Assembly: GCF_901000735.1 (NCBI RefSeq)
Contig: NC_081543.1
Coordinates: 12,321,921 to 12,385,920, forward strand
Direction of reading: 5' to 3'
Source: Corylus avellana
Lineage: Eukaryota; Streptophyta; Magnoliopsida; Fagales; Betulaceae
DNA: 64,000 nt
Shown: piece after piece, positions 1 to 12,153 of the stretch
Layout: each line of letters starts with the position of its first letter
Position numbering within the stretch: position 1 is the stretch's first letter
The notes under the pieces: model-generated
What the model saw: only the letters and a program-made list of their open reading frames with translations
The model's database searches: none
Told to the model about the DNA's origin: nothing
Program-made: the position numbers and the translations under genes

Positions 1-3000
1 GGATCAAGGAATCTGGATCCCAGAGCTGTTTTGGCCGAGTAGGATCTTCAAAACTTACCTGCTCTGGTCTTAAACCAACAGGAAGAGTTTTCATGGTTCT
101 TTCAAGTTGAAATCGTTCATCAACTCTTTTAAGAAAATATCCATACATTATTGAAGCAGCATATAGCTTTCCAAGTTTGATTTTGCTGATCTGAACAATT
201 GTATCAAGAGGGCCCACGAGTCGCTCCCCTAGTACAAGAGATATGTGGCTCTGTATCATCTCGATTGCTTCTGGAGAATGAACAGATTCTAGTTTCTGCT
301 CTTGGTTCGGCCAAAAATCCACACGGCCAGTAGGATCTGAGGTTGCTGATATCTTTGGGATCATCAAAATGTTATTGTCCACAAATTTCTGTACAATTAA
401 GCAGTATATTATTTCTTCCAGTGTCTTACGCCTTTCCTTGTCTCTGACTTCAGCAATTCTCCTAAAATACGTAGCTCTAGTTTAAATTGGTTACTTTATA
501 TTACCAGCAATTGAACAATTTAGCAGATAAATGTTGAAATGATAAAAATAAAATAAAATAAATAGATACATGGATGAAAGCCAATACATCTGCAAAAGAT
601 ATTGTTTATTATGGAATACCATTATTAGCATTTATAGTGGTACACTTAGGGTAAGTAATTCTCTAGGTATTCATTTGGTTATACGCATCACTTACAGAAC
701 AAATAATTAGATTAAAAAGGAAAAATTAGAAAGCAGCTTAGGGGCCATGAAGCAATCAGGTGCCAGTGGCTGACTCAAGTGCCCCACGAACCGTGCAAAA
801 TGGTCAGCTTTTTGGGAAATTTCCAACAGAACAATTTCAACAAAATCTTTCAATCTTTCAATTTCTTAGGATAGAGAAATAATCAAGGTTATCCAGGGCG
901 GTGGCTACATTCAGTTTGCCACATAGGAACTCGAAAAAGTGCATGTTCTGAGTGTGAGCATGTTTATAATCTCTAATATCGAAAGCTAAATTCTCCAAGG
1001 GTCCCTGTAGAACTTATTGCACTATTGTGTCAAAAATTTATTCCAACCCAAGATCAAATAAAATAAGCCCATTTCCTTGGTACTTTTGAGGCCCTAGAAA
1101 AATTTTGATGTTCTGCTTTATAACCCAGCAGAGTAACCATCATGTCAAATCTGTAACCTTTCAAAATCGAATATACAAACATTATGAATGATGATCAAAG
1201 CTGGGGAAGTGTTGTAAGAATAAGCTGTACTAATAAAATCTCTCAAAATTTTCAATTGAGGGACGCCATTAAAGTCAATAATGACCATGACCCAAAGAGA
1301 ATATAGTACATCCCTAATGATGATGACCTCAAATTTTTAGACTCAATCCTCAAGATCCTTTCATATTCTAGCTTATTGGTTTTCCTCAACTGGTTACTTC
1401 TAATCAAGTATTTGACACTACAGATATTAGCATCACAATCAAACACACGCATATATATATATATAAGTTTGCCATACCACTACCAAGGAACCTGCAATCC
1501 ATTATCCATAATGCTAGTCTATCAATTTTTTTTTTTTTTTTTTGATAAGTAATGAATAATGCTAGTCTATCAATTACTGAAGAAAGCATCAGAATCTCTC
1601 AGAATATTAGGAGACACCAATTAACTCCATAATGGCTATGACATATAAAGAGTTTACTTCATTGACTAGTAGCAGAGCCAGATTTACAAGATTAGTGGGG
1701 CCAAAATAATGGTGAAAATAAAATGTAACCAAAAATAGGGGTGAGATAAAAGAAATCAGTGAAGCAGTCTGCCACTTGCACATGAAGTGGCTAATACTAC
1801 AAACTATAGCATCACCTCTTCTATTAATGCCTACCTATTTTCTTGGACTTTTTGAAGTCTGGCATTTTATTTGAAATCAAAGCCCCAGTCTAACATTAGA
1901 ATTACATTCTTCTTCTGAAATCAAAAGGCTTACTTATTTACCTTAAAATCAAAGCCAAAAGGAGATCACAAAATAACAATAAATATTAGGACCAGAGACC
2001 ACAGTACTTACTTGTAAAGGAGATCTTGAGATGAAGCAGTTTCTTCACTCTGGGAATCTTTATGAGTTTGAAGGCTCTCGAGTTGCTGATCAACAGCTGC
2101 AGGCAGTAGATGAGGATGGGTTTGCAAAATTTGCGCCAAAAGCTGACCAACTGGGGATTCAAATTCAAGAGGAGCAACTGGAACAAAATTATCGCTTGAA
2201 TCCCCTGAGGCTTTCACAGTGAAGCCTCTTTCTCGACATTTGTGCAGTCCAGTCCCAAGCTTGGGAATGCAAAATGAAGGACAATTCTGGAAAATAGTGC
2301 ATTACGTTTGAGACAGAGAAAGAACAGGAGGAGAAGAAGAATGTCAAATATCAAGCATCTTGTATCTATTCCGCAATTCATGACGCATGGATCTTCAAGC
2401 ACTACAGTAGGGAATTTGACATTAAAGTTATGGACCTTAGTTTTATGATTTTTACTACCAAACATAGTAAGAGTATGGTCTAAAATGTATAGATTTGCCT
2501 CACTTCTCTTGCTATTTTCTCTAACCCTCAATCTGCTAGTCTAGAAAATGAACATGTGTTAATCTGAAGAGGATTTATGCTTTTGCCTCTGTAAAATCAC
2601 AATTTCACCTCAGTTAAGTCACATAAATGTTTGTATCTTTAGATAGGTAGGCAGGCCACATAGTTTTATTAGGCTTAATTACAAGGAATCTTTTTGTTCC
2701 CAGGCCTCTAAAATCAAAAGCACATAAGAGATGAATATCATCTTTTCTTTTCTTTCCAGACATGATCTCAGCAACAAAACAATGAATTGTCACTATGTAA
2801 AGTATGATTCATACCGCTCATTGAAAGTATTCAACTAAATGCCATTATGTACAAGTTGCAATGTTCTTAACAGGATTTCAGCACTCATAATTAATATCTC
2901 CATATTTGTGTTTCTCCCTATATAAATCTTAAAAATCATGATCTCTGTTAAAAAGGAACTAACAAATATACTATTAAGTCAACCTTCAGGGCCAACCAGT

Positions 3001-4082
3001 AGATACATATAGTTGAATCAACAAATGTAGTCAATAGACATCACTTCTTGAAAGTGTCTAGTCCAAGTAACTTCATTTCCTTGATAGTTACCTTTCAATT
3101 TTTCCTCTTTTGTTTTTTTTTTTAATTATTTAGTTAATCAAGCACCTAAAATTAGCTTTAGTGAAGTATGCCTCTCTACAATTTGACATCTATATAAGCG
3201 TCATTATCTAGTGTTGGACCTATATAGGTAGAGTCTTGGTGTGACTTGGATACGGTTCTACCCTTCAGTAATCTGTATGTAATGGTCACTCCCAAGACTC
3301 AAACCTTGCACATTTGAGCTTGGCAACCCAAGACCAACGGTAAAATGGAAACCCAAAATAATTAGTCAATCATATATACCAAAAGTTTAATTTACATAAT
3401 AGAAAATGATAAGGATTATCCATCAACACAATATGCTGCATCACAACAAGACCATACAGAAACCGTAGTGTCCAAGATAAACAATCATTCCTCAACAGCA
3501 ACTGACAAGATAATCTCAATCTGTAACAGTTCATTATTTACACAAGTGCTTTCACCAAATTACGGCAAGGCAGCAAACACATTCCCAAAAAAAAATTAAA
3601 AAAAAAAAAAAAAAAAAAAATAGCTCCTCAAAACAAATGGGGCTAAAGGAAAAAACCCAGAGAGCAAATCAATCACATGTGTAAAGGTTTCATTTTCCTC
3701 GCCTTCAGGCAAAAGGAGAAAAAAAAGGTTAAAAATTTTCATATTTCTTCCTTTTCCTGGCATTTCCCAGCAACCAAACAAACCACAACCCTCATTTCAA
3801 AAGCGCATCAGTCATAGTTTCCTCCACTCCCAAAATACAGAAACTTAAAAATCAAAAAGGAAATTACGATTCTTTCACTTTCCCAAGTATTCTGAGAAAC
3901 CAAGCGCAGCATAAGAGATTGATAGTACACAAACAAACACGTATAAAGAGCCGCAAGAAAACGATTAAGTAGCATACTCTGGGGAATCCAGCAGAAAGAA
4001 ATTGCCTGAATTTTGGGGACCTGAAACTACCGGTCGACGGAATTACCACCAACAAGTTGTTGATTGCTCCTGAAATCTGCAT
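1..4082 (-). CDS. UV-B-induced protein At3g17800-like, DUF760, plastid (partial, 3' end outside window)
   Basis: Three coding exons were rebuilt on the minus strand: 3978-4082, 2012-2286 and 59-461 (or read-through to base 1). Exon 1 gives 35 residues, starting MQISGAINNLL and rich in Ser, Arg and Phe, which fits a plastid transit peptide. Exon 2 joins in phase 0 and carries SPVGQLLAQILQTHPHLLPA. Exon 3 joins after an AA|G split codon (acceptor TTTTAG at 462-464) and carries the family core: ERRKTLEEIIYCLIVQKFVD, then GKLYAASIMYGYFLKRVD. This core is typical of the DUF760 / UV-B-induced At3g17800 family, whose biochemical role is unknown. A donor-like GTAAGT at 53-58 would end exon 3 at 59, but the frame also stays open to the window edge, so the 3' side is undecided. 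Family assignment is secure; the start codon is likely because a 5' leader and promoter lie just upstream. Confidence 0.8.
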
Positions 4083-5125
4083 TCCTGAGGGCTAGGGTTC
4101 TAAAACTCACTCTCTGTGAGAGAAAGCTCTGGTGGTTAAAACAGTTGGGTTACTTTTGAGATATTTCAGTGCTCTGTTTCTTTCTTGTACTCTTCTTATA
4201 TATATATATATTTCTTTCTTGTACTCTTCTTTTATATATATATATATATATGTAACAAAGTAATGTCACCGTCTCCAATTCTCATCGTATTCTATGAAAA
4301 AATTGATCTACCTAATAAAATCGACCGTAGCTAAAATTAAAAAATAATAATAAAATACATTAGGATAGATCACTAGCAGCAGTTTTCAACCATTTTTCTT
4401 TAATTTAGAAAATAAAACTACTTTTTGATTCCCTATAAAAAAAAAAAAAAAAAAAAAAAAATCACAATAAATTCTTTTATTTTTTTCAGAGAGAGGAGAG
4501 AGAATTGTTAAGACATGTAAAGGAGAGATGAGATAGAATCAATTTTTTATAATTTAATAATGCATTGGACGTTTACAGTGTTTCCCAATACTGTAGATGC
4601 CCTTTGATGTTAGTTATATTTAAGACTTCTGATATTGGTATTTTTTTAGATTTTCCCTAAACATAAGGAATGGAATGGGCTATAGGGAGTTTGATGTTAG
4701 TGCTCTTAAAAAGATGAAAATTGTTAAAGTTGTTTTAGCTAAGAAGGAATTTCTTGGCAAAAAAAAAAAAAGTTAAAGAAATAATTTAAAATATTTAGTT
4801 CCTAATATATCCATGTGTTACATTAATTCACCACCAGAAAAGAAGCAGGATCTTGCTTCTTATTCTGACTTATTTTCGCTACATAATTAACGATAGGAAA
4901 TCAGAGGTTCCTATGCCTCCAAACACTAGGTTTGAGAATTAATTTTGCAAGCTTCATTGCACCCTAAACATGGATTTAAATAGAACTACAATTTAGGTCA
5001 AATCCCTCTAAAATTTGTAAAAGTAATACTACCTAGACTAGGAAAATAAAAGAGAATATCCTTACTTGACTTACAAGGTAGTGGAGAAAGTCTCCTTATT
5101 AGGAGAGGACTAAGTCTCCTTATTA
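4083..5125. promoter_or_regulatory. 5' leader and promoter region of the UV-B-induced gene, with AT microsatellite and repeats
   Basis: This stretch has no gene. Next to the start codon lies a 5' leader. At 4177-4231 a 21-nt pyrimidine-rich block is present twice, each copy followed by an AT dinucleotide run. A long A run occupies 4438-4461. The part from about 4560 to 4720 shares wording with the neighbouring Harbinger-like element (TTTACAGTGTTTCCC, ATAGGGAGTTTGATG) and may be a decayed relative. Confidence 0.4.
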
Positions 5126-6079
5126 GAGCATTCCCAGCAGACTCCCTATAAGGGAGTCTGTTCCCTATATGTAGGGAATATGTCCAAAAAATCACAAAAA
5201 ATGTCCTACAGCAGATTCCCTAAATGGTTCCTTAAACCATCAGATGCTACAGTAGAACCCAATGTATTGGGTTCTACTGTAGCGATCCATATGATTATTA
5301 TATTAAAAAAAAAAAATTCTCTCTCCTCTCTCCTCTCTCCTCTCACGTCTCTCTCTCCCACCTCACCAAACGGCCGGACGACACCGAGGTCCTCCACCAG
5401 TCAAGCGCCATGTTCTCTCTCACCCAGGTCCTTGCTCTTCCATAAAAGCTTGGTGTTTTTCATCAGGGACCTCTTTACCAGGTTGCAAATCAGGGGATCG
5501 AGTTCAAGAACAAATCTCTGGAGTCCTTGCTTCACCTCCTTGGCAGGGATGAAAAATCCTCAAGCTTGGTTGCCAAAGAAGGATTCACTTGCTGGATTTT
5601 AACCACAACTGGGGCCTCTGCTTTGTGTTTGAAAAAGGGGGTCTGGGGCCTCTGCTTCAGATTCTCGAACACCGCCGAGCCCATCGGAAAGAATGAAACG
5701 GAGGGAGAGAGAGAAAAACGAAATGGAACGGAAAATCATCGGAGCGAAGAAAATCAAATCCAAAAAATTAAAAGAATCCAAAAAAATCAAATCTACCTCT
5801 TTTGGATTCTGAAAATCTCTACCTCTTTTGGATTCTGAAAATCAAATCCAAAAAAATGAAACAGAACCTTCGGAGGGAAGAAAATATGACGGAGAGAGAG
5901 AAAGTTTGTTTAATAAATTAAAAGAATAAAATAAAAAAAGTAAAATAAAAATAATAATATTTTAATACTATTGGGAATGATTAAGGGAGCTATTGTGGTG
6001 TATTTTGACATAGGGAAGCAAAAAGGAGTTTGGATCCTTAAATTTAGGGAAAATGATGAGGAAGCTGCTGGGAATGCTC
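5126..6079. mobile_element. Non-autonomous PIF/Harbinger-like DNA transposon
   Basis: The ends are perfect 15-bp inverted repeats: GAGCATTCCCAGCAG at 5126-5140 and its complement CTGCTGGGAATGCTC at 6065-6079. They are flanked on both sides by TTA (5123-5125 and 6080-6082). A TTA/TAA 3-bp target duplication is the mark of PIF/Harbinger elements. The 954-bp body has no transposase. Near the left end is a perfect 18-bp inverted repeat with a 2-nt centre (5246-5283). The middle (about 5400-5700) reads open in one frame and is more GC-rich than its surroundings, which could be captured host sequence; I could not identify it. Confidence 0.75.
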
Positions 6080-6082
6080 TTA

Positions 6083-7785
6083 GGAAATGATTAAAATGTT
6101 ACTATTAACCTATAGTGGAGTACACCTCTTTATTGGAATAGGACTACAATACTAGGCTCGTAACACATTATTGCATATACTTTCACCTTTGACTTTAATG
6201 TTATAATCATGCAGTCCCTAGTGAAGCATTCAGGAGGACTAAATTTGTCGTCGTCCGTCGATCTCCGCCACGCAAGCACCTCTCCACTAGCCTTCCCGTC
6301 CCAGATCCACAACGAACCTCTACACCGGCGTATGGACCCCACAATCCGCCCTCTCCACTAGCTCATGAGGTACACGCGTTACCCCCTTCAGTAATGTCTT
6401 GTTTCAGCTTTTCCCTCTAAGAGCCTATCCCTACCTCCTACCTCAATAAAAGAATGACTCTTTTGTTAGAGTCGTCGCAGATCATGTTTTTTTGTCCAAT
6501 GATAGGAGAAAAGTGATCTTCATCGATTGTCTCATTGCAATCACGATAGTAAACTCTTTTTTCAGCTATCCAATCATCGGACAACCTAACGTACTTATAC
6601 CACCTTCAAGATAGCTCTCTCATCGACCTTTTGGTCCAAGAACTTTGGGATCAGATCTATTTAGATCAATTTCTTGTTTTATTTGTAGAGTATGTTTGGC
6701 ATTGTAATTTCGTAGACCAAAAGTATAATTTTAAACCAAATCATAAAAAATATATCATCTAGGAGTACGTTTTTTAAAAATTACAATTTCAAAAGTAGAA
6801 AAATATTCACTTTTAAATCGCACAATACTAAAAACTAAACTGCGATTTTAAAGTTCAAATTGAGACTTTACAAAATAATTAACTGTGTTTTTCAAAATTG
6901 CATTATCAAATCGCACATTTTGAAATCGCAAACTCAAATGAACCATGAATCTTAATTTCATGTAGTGTAGTGACTATTATGGGGGGTGTTTGTCAGGATC
7001 CCTCACTCCCTTCTTTTGTAGTTTTATTTTAAAGCAGTAATAGATACTATACTTTTATCTTACAATTGTCCAACAATGTTGATATGGTACTCCAAATCGA
7101 TCATTAGACATTTTTCTTATTTAATAATAATTAATCCAAGAGTTAGAAATGTTAGGTCAGTCTTATTGGATAAATATTATATATAATTATAATATCTAGC
7201 ATTTTTCTTTATTTTATATTAATGTAATGGTTATAAAATAAAAAAATAAAAAATAAAAAAAAAACTTTTTACAATAGATTTCTTGTAATTTTCTTTACAC
7301 CACCTAAACCACATCATTTTTCAATACCCTCATCTCATTCTTGTGTTCCCATCATTGGACAAATTTTTTTTAAAAAAAAAAACTATGTTGAATCTATAAA
7401 TTTTTTAAATAAAATTATCAAAAATAAACGAATAACAATTTTATAAATTGAGTTGAAAAATAGTTTCCGACATCTGCAAGAAATCTTTGTCCCCATCATT
7501 TGCTTTATAATCAAATAAGATGATTTAATTAACCACCCACCGTCCTCAGTCAATGCTCTACCTTTCTGTTTTAATTATTTTATTTTTCTTAGACACGTAA
7601 TTAGCTAATATTCCCTTACACCACCCGCAATTCCACCAAAGCAACACATGTACTGAATTTTATTTTTTATTTTTTTATTTTTTTTTATTTTTTTTTTTAA
7701 GCTTAGGTGCTATAAAAAATTAAAAAAATAAAATAAAATTCCGATATCTAAATTTTTCTTTTTCTAATGAAAAAATTAAAATTAA
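6083..7785. other. AT-rich intergenic stretch, no gene seen
   Basis: No coding region could be supported. The part from about 6685 to 6960 has repeated motifs such as AAATCGCA and TGCGATTTTAAA in both orientations, like a decayed foldback element. The rest is AT-rich single-copy-looking DNA with A and T runs. Confidence 0.4.
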
Positions 7786-8205
7786 GGAGAAATTACATTT
7801 TGCCCGTGTGAACTACAACGTCTTTGCACTTTCTCCTCATGAACTATCAATTGTGACACATCACCCCATGAACTATCATTTTGTGCCTAAAACTCTCATT
7901 CCGTCAGTCAAAGGCTCATTTCGTCAGTCAAATGCGTTAACTCAAACGGTTTATCTTTCATTTTGTCCCCATGAACTACAATTTATTGTTACTTTGCTCC
8001 CATGAACTACAACGCATTGTTACTTTGCACACATGAACTACAACGCATTGTCACTTTAACCGACTGAATTAACGCTTTTGACTGACGGAATGAGGGTTTT
8101 GGATACAAAATGGGTAGTTCATGGGGGTCGGATGTCACAGTTGGTAGTTTATGAGGGTAAAGTGAAAATGCGATGTAGTTTATGGGGGCAAAAGGTAATT
8201 TCCCC
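7786..8205. mobile_element. Mutator-like foldback MITE, 420 bp
   Basis: The two ends are inverted copies (GGAGAAATTACATTTTGCCC on the left; complement of the right end GGGGAAATTACCTTTTGCCC). The arms continue inward for over 100 bases through repeated 'CATGAACTA' phrases, then TCCGTCAGTCAAA on the left against TTTGACTGACGGA on the right. The flanks TAAAATTAA (7777-7785) and TAAATTTAA (8206-8214) match at 8 of 9 positions, the 9-bp duplication expected for Mutator-like elements. No transposase is present. Confidence 0.8.
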
Positions 8206-8279
8206 TAAATTTAAACAATTAACAATATGATGAAAAAAAAAAAAAAAAAAAAGGGGGGGGTGGGGAATTAGAGGGGTGG

Positions 8280-8664
8280 GGAAACTTAAATTTAAAGACC
8301 GAACTTCATCGTTAGATTTGATAAATCTTCCATAAACTTCAAAATCTCTCAATTTAGTCCCCTCGGCTTTTCAATTATACTCAATTTGGACCCCCTCCAT
8401 GATTTTAAACGTTACATGACGTTTATACCCCTGACTTATGTATAAAATTTTAACTTTCAAAATGTTTTTTTATTTTTTTAAAAAAAAAAAAAAACAAAAA
8501 TCAGGGATATTTTGGTATTTTTTGTATTTTTAACGGTTAAAATTGACAGAAGGGTCCAAATTAAGAGCAATTGAAAGTTTATGGGACTAAATTGAGAGAT
8601 TTTGAAGTTTATGGAGAGTATTTCAAAACGGGTAGAAGTTTGGGAGTCTTCAATGAAATTTTCC
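8280..8664. mobile_element. Second foldback MITE, long terminal inverted repeats
   Basis: The left arm (about 8330-8402) and right arm (about 8546-8628) are inverted copies; each carries AAACTTCAAAATCTCTCAAT and then the shared phrase TTTAGTCCC when read inward. The outer ends GGAAAC and TTTTCC are my best estimate. It lies 75 bases from the Mutator-like MITE and resembles it in design, but no clear target duplication was found. Confidence 0.6.
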
Positions 8665-9509
8665 AAAAAAAAAACAATACGATAAAAAAATGTTCTAAAA
8701 TTATTTTTACAATACCTAATTAAGGCACGGAATAACATTTGAAAATCACGTGATAACATTTTTCTAAATATAGAAAATAAAAATCTATCGTATTCCATAG
8801 GCACGGAATTCCCGCCTATTGATTGATCCAATGATTAATCTTCCAAATATTAATCATCAATCACGTCCACGTCATCCATCCTTTTCCTTTTCCTTGTCGG
8901 TGATCATCCTTTAATCAAAGGCTGATCATTAGGTTATCAGATAAATTTAAGGAAGCACCCCCAATTAAATTTCTCTTTTAAGTTTTTAGGATATTATAAC
9001 TTCTAAGATTAGGTGAAATCGGGCTATTTTTGTACCGAATTGTACCGAGTTCTTACATTCATGTTGTAAAAAAGTTTTAAGTTAAGAGAAATGAGCTTCA
9101 CATTATCTTGCTAAAAGATTTGTTAATTTTTAATATTTATCTTCATAGAGGTTATCGAGCACGCTTTTTAAAAAGAGGTCTCAAAATGATAGGGAGCTTA
9201 TTTATTGAAAATTAATTATCAAAAAAGAATAATTAAGAGAAATGTTACGGGTATCAATGAATAAGCTCAACATCATCTTGGTATCTATCTCTTTGTAAAA
9301 GATTTGATACCATTAGCATTTGAGAAAGAGAAATGTTAAGGGTCAATATTTTCTCTATATTTTGCACATTACATCTTACAAATCAACAATTCAATTTGTA
9401 GACGTACGTGGATTCTACATAAGTCAATAGTGGATCTCACAAATTTAATGGTTGATTTATTGAATTTATAGGAGAATATGAACAAAATATTGAAAGAACA
9501 AACTTTTTG
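8665..9509. other. AT-rich intergenic stretch, no gene seen
   Basis: No open frame with family resemblance and no clear mobile element ends were seen. The phrase AGAGAAATGTTA with nearby TCTTGGTATC recurs around 9090-9330, suggesting internal duplication or decayed repeats. Confidence 0.3.
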
Positions 9510-9897
9510 TAAAGAAAAATCATTCTGGCTACTTTAGTAACATACCACATTTTCAATCAATAGCATTTTTTAAGCTGTTCGATGCAAGTAACGGTCTAAA
9601 TTCACATCATTTTAGAATATACAATAAAGAAGAAGCTTTTTTAGAAGAAAATTATTTTTAAATACGTAAGTGACATGCCACATTTTCAATAGATAGCATT
9701 TTTTAAGCCGTTCGTTAAGAAACGGTCTAAATTCACATCATTTAATTTTAAAATATACAATAAAGAAAGCTTTTTGAAAAGAAAATCATTTTTGACTACG
9801 CTGGTAACATGCCACATTTTTAATAAATAGTATTTTTCAAGCCGTTTGATGCCCGGCACGGCCTAAATTCACATTATTTTAGAATATACAATTTATA
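9510..9897. repeat. Three tandem copies of a ~133-bp unit upstream of the calmodulin-like gene
   Basis: Each unit contains CATRCCACATTTT, then TAGYATTTTTYAAGC, CGGYCTAAATTCACAT and ATATACAAT in the same order. The anchor CATRCCA begins at 9541, 9674 and 9808, giving periods of 133 and 134. The copies have diverged by small changes. The third unit lacks the tail. The array ends about 370 bases before the calmodulin-like start codon. Confidence 0.75.
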
Positions 9898-10264
9898 AGG
9901 AATCCTGATCCATAATTTAGTGGGGTTGCTAGTGGTTAAGGAAACTCCATCAAAAGAGGAGGAAGAAGAACGATATACAAGTAAAGTAGATCTCGGATCT
10001 TTCAAACCCTCATCATCTCTTCAGGTACGCAAAGACAAAAAGAAAAATTGATCTATCGATCTCTCCCCCCTCGAAAAAAACATATATATAGATATATGTA
10101 TAAGAAAATGCAATGTTAAAAGAGTTGGGGTTCGGTGATTCCTAGGAATCCATGCAGAGAAGACAAAAGGGTGTGTCTATGTCGTTGTTCCAGTCTTATT
10201 ATAGATCTGGATATTCGAACAAAAACAAAAGTAATATAATAATCTAGACGTTTTTGCTGTTGAC
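9898..10264 (+). promoter_or_regulatory. Promoter and 5' leader of the calmodulin-like gene
   Basis: This is the non-coding stretch between the tandem repeat and the start codon. A possible leader intron runs from the donor-like CAG|GTACGC (cut after 10024) to an acceptor-like TTGTTCCAG ending at 10193. Transcript data would be needed to confirm it. Confidence 0.35.
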
Positions 10265-10756
10265 ATGAGCAATCAGAAACGGGTCGAGTTAGACGACGAT
10301 CAAATCGCCGAGCTGCGAGAAATCTTCCGTTCTTTTGATCGGAACAATGACGGGAGCCTCACGCAGCTGGAGCTAGGATCGCTCTTACGATCACTTGGCC
10401 TGAAACCAAGCCCGGAGCAGCTCGAGACGTTGACCCAAAAGGCCGATAAGAACAGCAACGGTTTGGTCGAGTTTTCGGAGTTCGTGGCGCTTGTGGCGCC
10501 AGAGCTTCTTCCGGCGAAGTCTCCTTATACGGAGGAGCAGCTAAGGCAGCTGTTTGGAATATTTGATAGAGATGGAAATGGGTTTATCACGGCGGCTGAG
10601 TTGGCGCACTCTATGGCGAAGTTGGGGCACGCGCTTACGGCGGAGGAGCTTACGGGGATGATAAAGGAGGCGGATACGGACGGAGATGGAAGAATTAATT
10701 TTCACGAGTTCTCTCAGGCGATAAACTCCGCTGCATTTGATAATTCATGGGCTTGA
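10265..10756 (+). CDS. CML18: Calmodulin-like protein, CML18 type, four EF-hands
   Basis: This is an intronless 163-residue protein made of four EF-hand calcium sites. The 12-residue loops are at 25-36 (DRNNDGSLTQLE), 61-72 (DKNSNGLVEFSE), 101-112 (DRDGNGFITAAE) and 137-148 (DTDGDGRINFHE). Each has an acidic residue at positions 1 and 12 and a Gly at 6, so all four should bind calcium. The stretch around EF3-EF4 (AHSMAKLGHALTAEELTGM) and the ending INSAAFDNSWA match the plant CML18 group better than CML15/16. In Arabidopsis this protein (also called CaM15) is known to bind the tail of the vacuolar Na+/H+ antiporter NHX1; the same role here is inferred. There is no signal peptide or myristoylation Gly. 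Its codon use is more GC-rich than its surroundings, as expected for a real coding exon. Confidence 0.9.
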   Translation: MSNQKRVELDDDQIAELREIFRSFDRNNDGSLTQLELGSLLRSLGLKPSPEQLETLTQKADKNSNGLVEFSEFVALVAPELLPAKSPYTEEQLRQLFGIFDRDGNGFITAAELAHSMAKLGHALTAEELTGMIKEADTDGDGRINFHEFSQAINSAAFDNSWA

Positions 10757-12153
10757 TTTAATGAAACAATGGGATTTGTTTTTGGTATGCCTTTAATTTC
10801 TTTGATCTCTTATATATATATATATATTTGTTCTTGGCATATATATGATCATTTTGTGTTCACTTTGGAGTCTTTCTATTCAAACAAAGATCTGCTAGTT
10901 GTGAAAATCTCGAGGAAATTAATTAATTAATTAATTAAATTAATGGATGAGGATCTTGAAAAAATCAATGTTTCAGTAATCAAATTGAAATCATATATAT
11001 ATGTAGGAGACTATGAAGGAGCTTTGCATCTCTTTATTTGAATGCAAATGATCTTTATCTTCGACTTGATCAAGTTCTTATGATAATTTTATTTATAATT
11101 TTTGGTTTTTGGGCAATGGGTGTTTCGGTCATAGGCATATATAGTTGTATCTTGGCAAGATCCAGCTTGCATGTGCTTTGTTCCAAATTTTCTTCTTTTT
11201 TTTTTTTTTTTTATTCTTCTTCAATATTATGATTTTTCAAAGATGAAAATTACTATCGTCAGGCACATGCAGTTCATTGTGAAACAGACTCTGCAGCAAA
11301 TTTATTATGTGCTTTTTGTTTCTTGCAGGTTAGACAAATTTCCACGCCAGCAGATTGATGAACAATTCCAACATGCCACAAAGCTACAATTTTTTGATTA
11401 TGCCGGGGCTGATTAATTTCTTTCATGAACCATATTCTGCCTGACAATCTTCAATCTCCCCCATTTCTTGGAAAAAGAAAAATCTTAGATATGTGAGCCT
11501 TTTGTTTTGATTGGTTGATTAGTCTTGTGCCCTTTGGTTTTTAAAATATTGCCCATTTTCCAATATTGGTGTTGGGAATTTCTTCCTTTTGTTGAATCAA
11601 ACATACTGGACAAGTACTGATAAGTAGGACTGAGGTGATCAAATGGCTTTGCTGTGTATATAAAAAGCACAATGGTTGGAACATTTATCTGGTGAAAATT
11701 GATTTACATTTCATGAATTATGTCAATGTATCTTCTTTTTTTCAAATTGTCTCTGAAGAACAATGGTTGAATATCCCATTAATTAACTTGTTGCTAACAG
11801 ACATTTTCTTCTAAAAGAAAGAAAGAAAGAAAGAAAAGTATCCATGCCATTAATCTTGTAAGTATGCATTCTATGATGTGTGCTGTGCTGAGAACCATCG
11901 ACAAGTTATGACCAAAATAAAGTAAATTAAGTATTTCATTTATAATATTCCAAAATAAGTTTCTTCCAATAGTATTATAAATGAGACAGATACACAAAAT
12001 CTGCAAACTGCAGCAAATCCAAAACAAAGACACACATCTAGATAAGAAAAGGTGAAGGAAAAAAAAGGGAAAGAAACAAGAAAAATAAGTAAAAATTCTA
12101 GGTAATTTTCAAAGAACCAAAAAAAAAAAAAAAAGAAGACTAAGCTAATTCCA
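10757..12153. other. Convergent intergenic region between the calmodulin-like gene and DPM2
   Basis: It holds the 3' untranslated ends of both genes. Simple repeats include an AT run near 10810-10827 and AATT units at 10917-10940. The open stretches at 11038-11416 do not resemble any family and look like chance. A GAAA repeat lies near 11813-11836. Confidence 0.4.

Noticed and set aside
4560..4720. A second Harbinger-like copy
   Set aside because: Only a few shared words with the 5126-6079 element; ends could not be defined.
11038..11416. Two open frames downstream of the calmodulin-like gene
   Set aside because: Poly-Phe from a T run and no start context; likely 3' untranslated or intergenic DNA.
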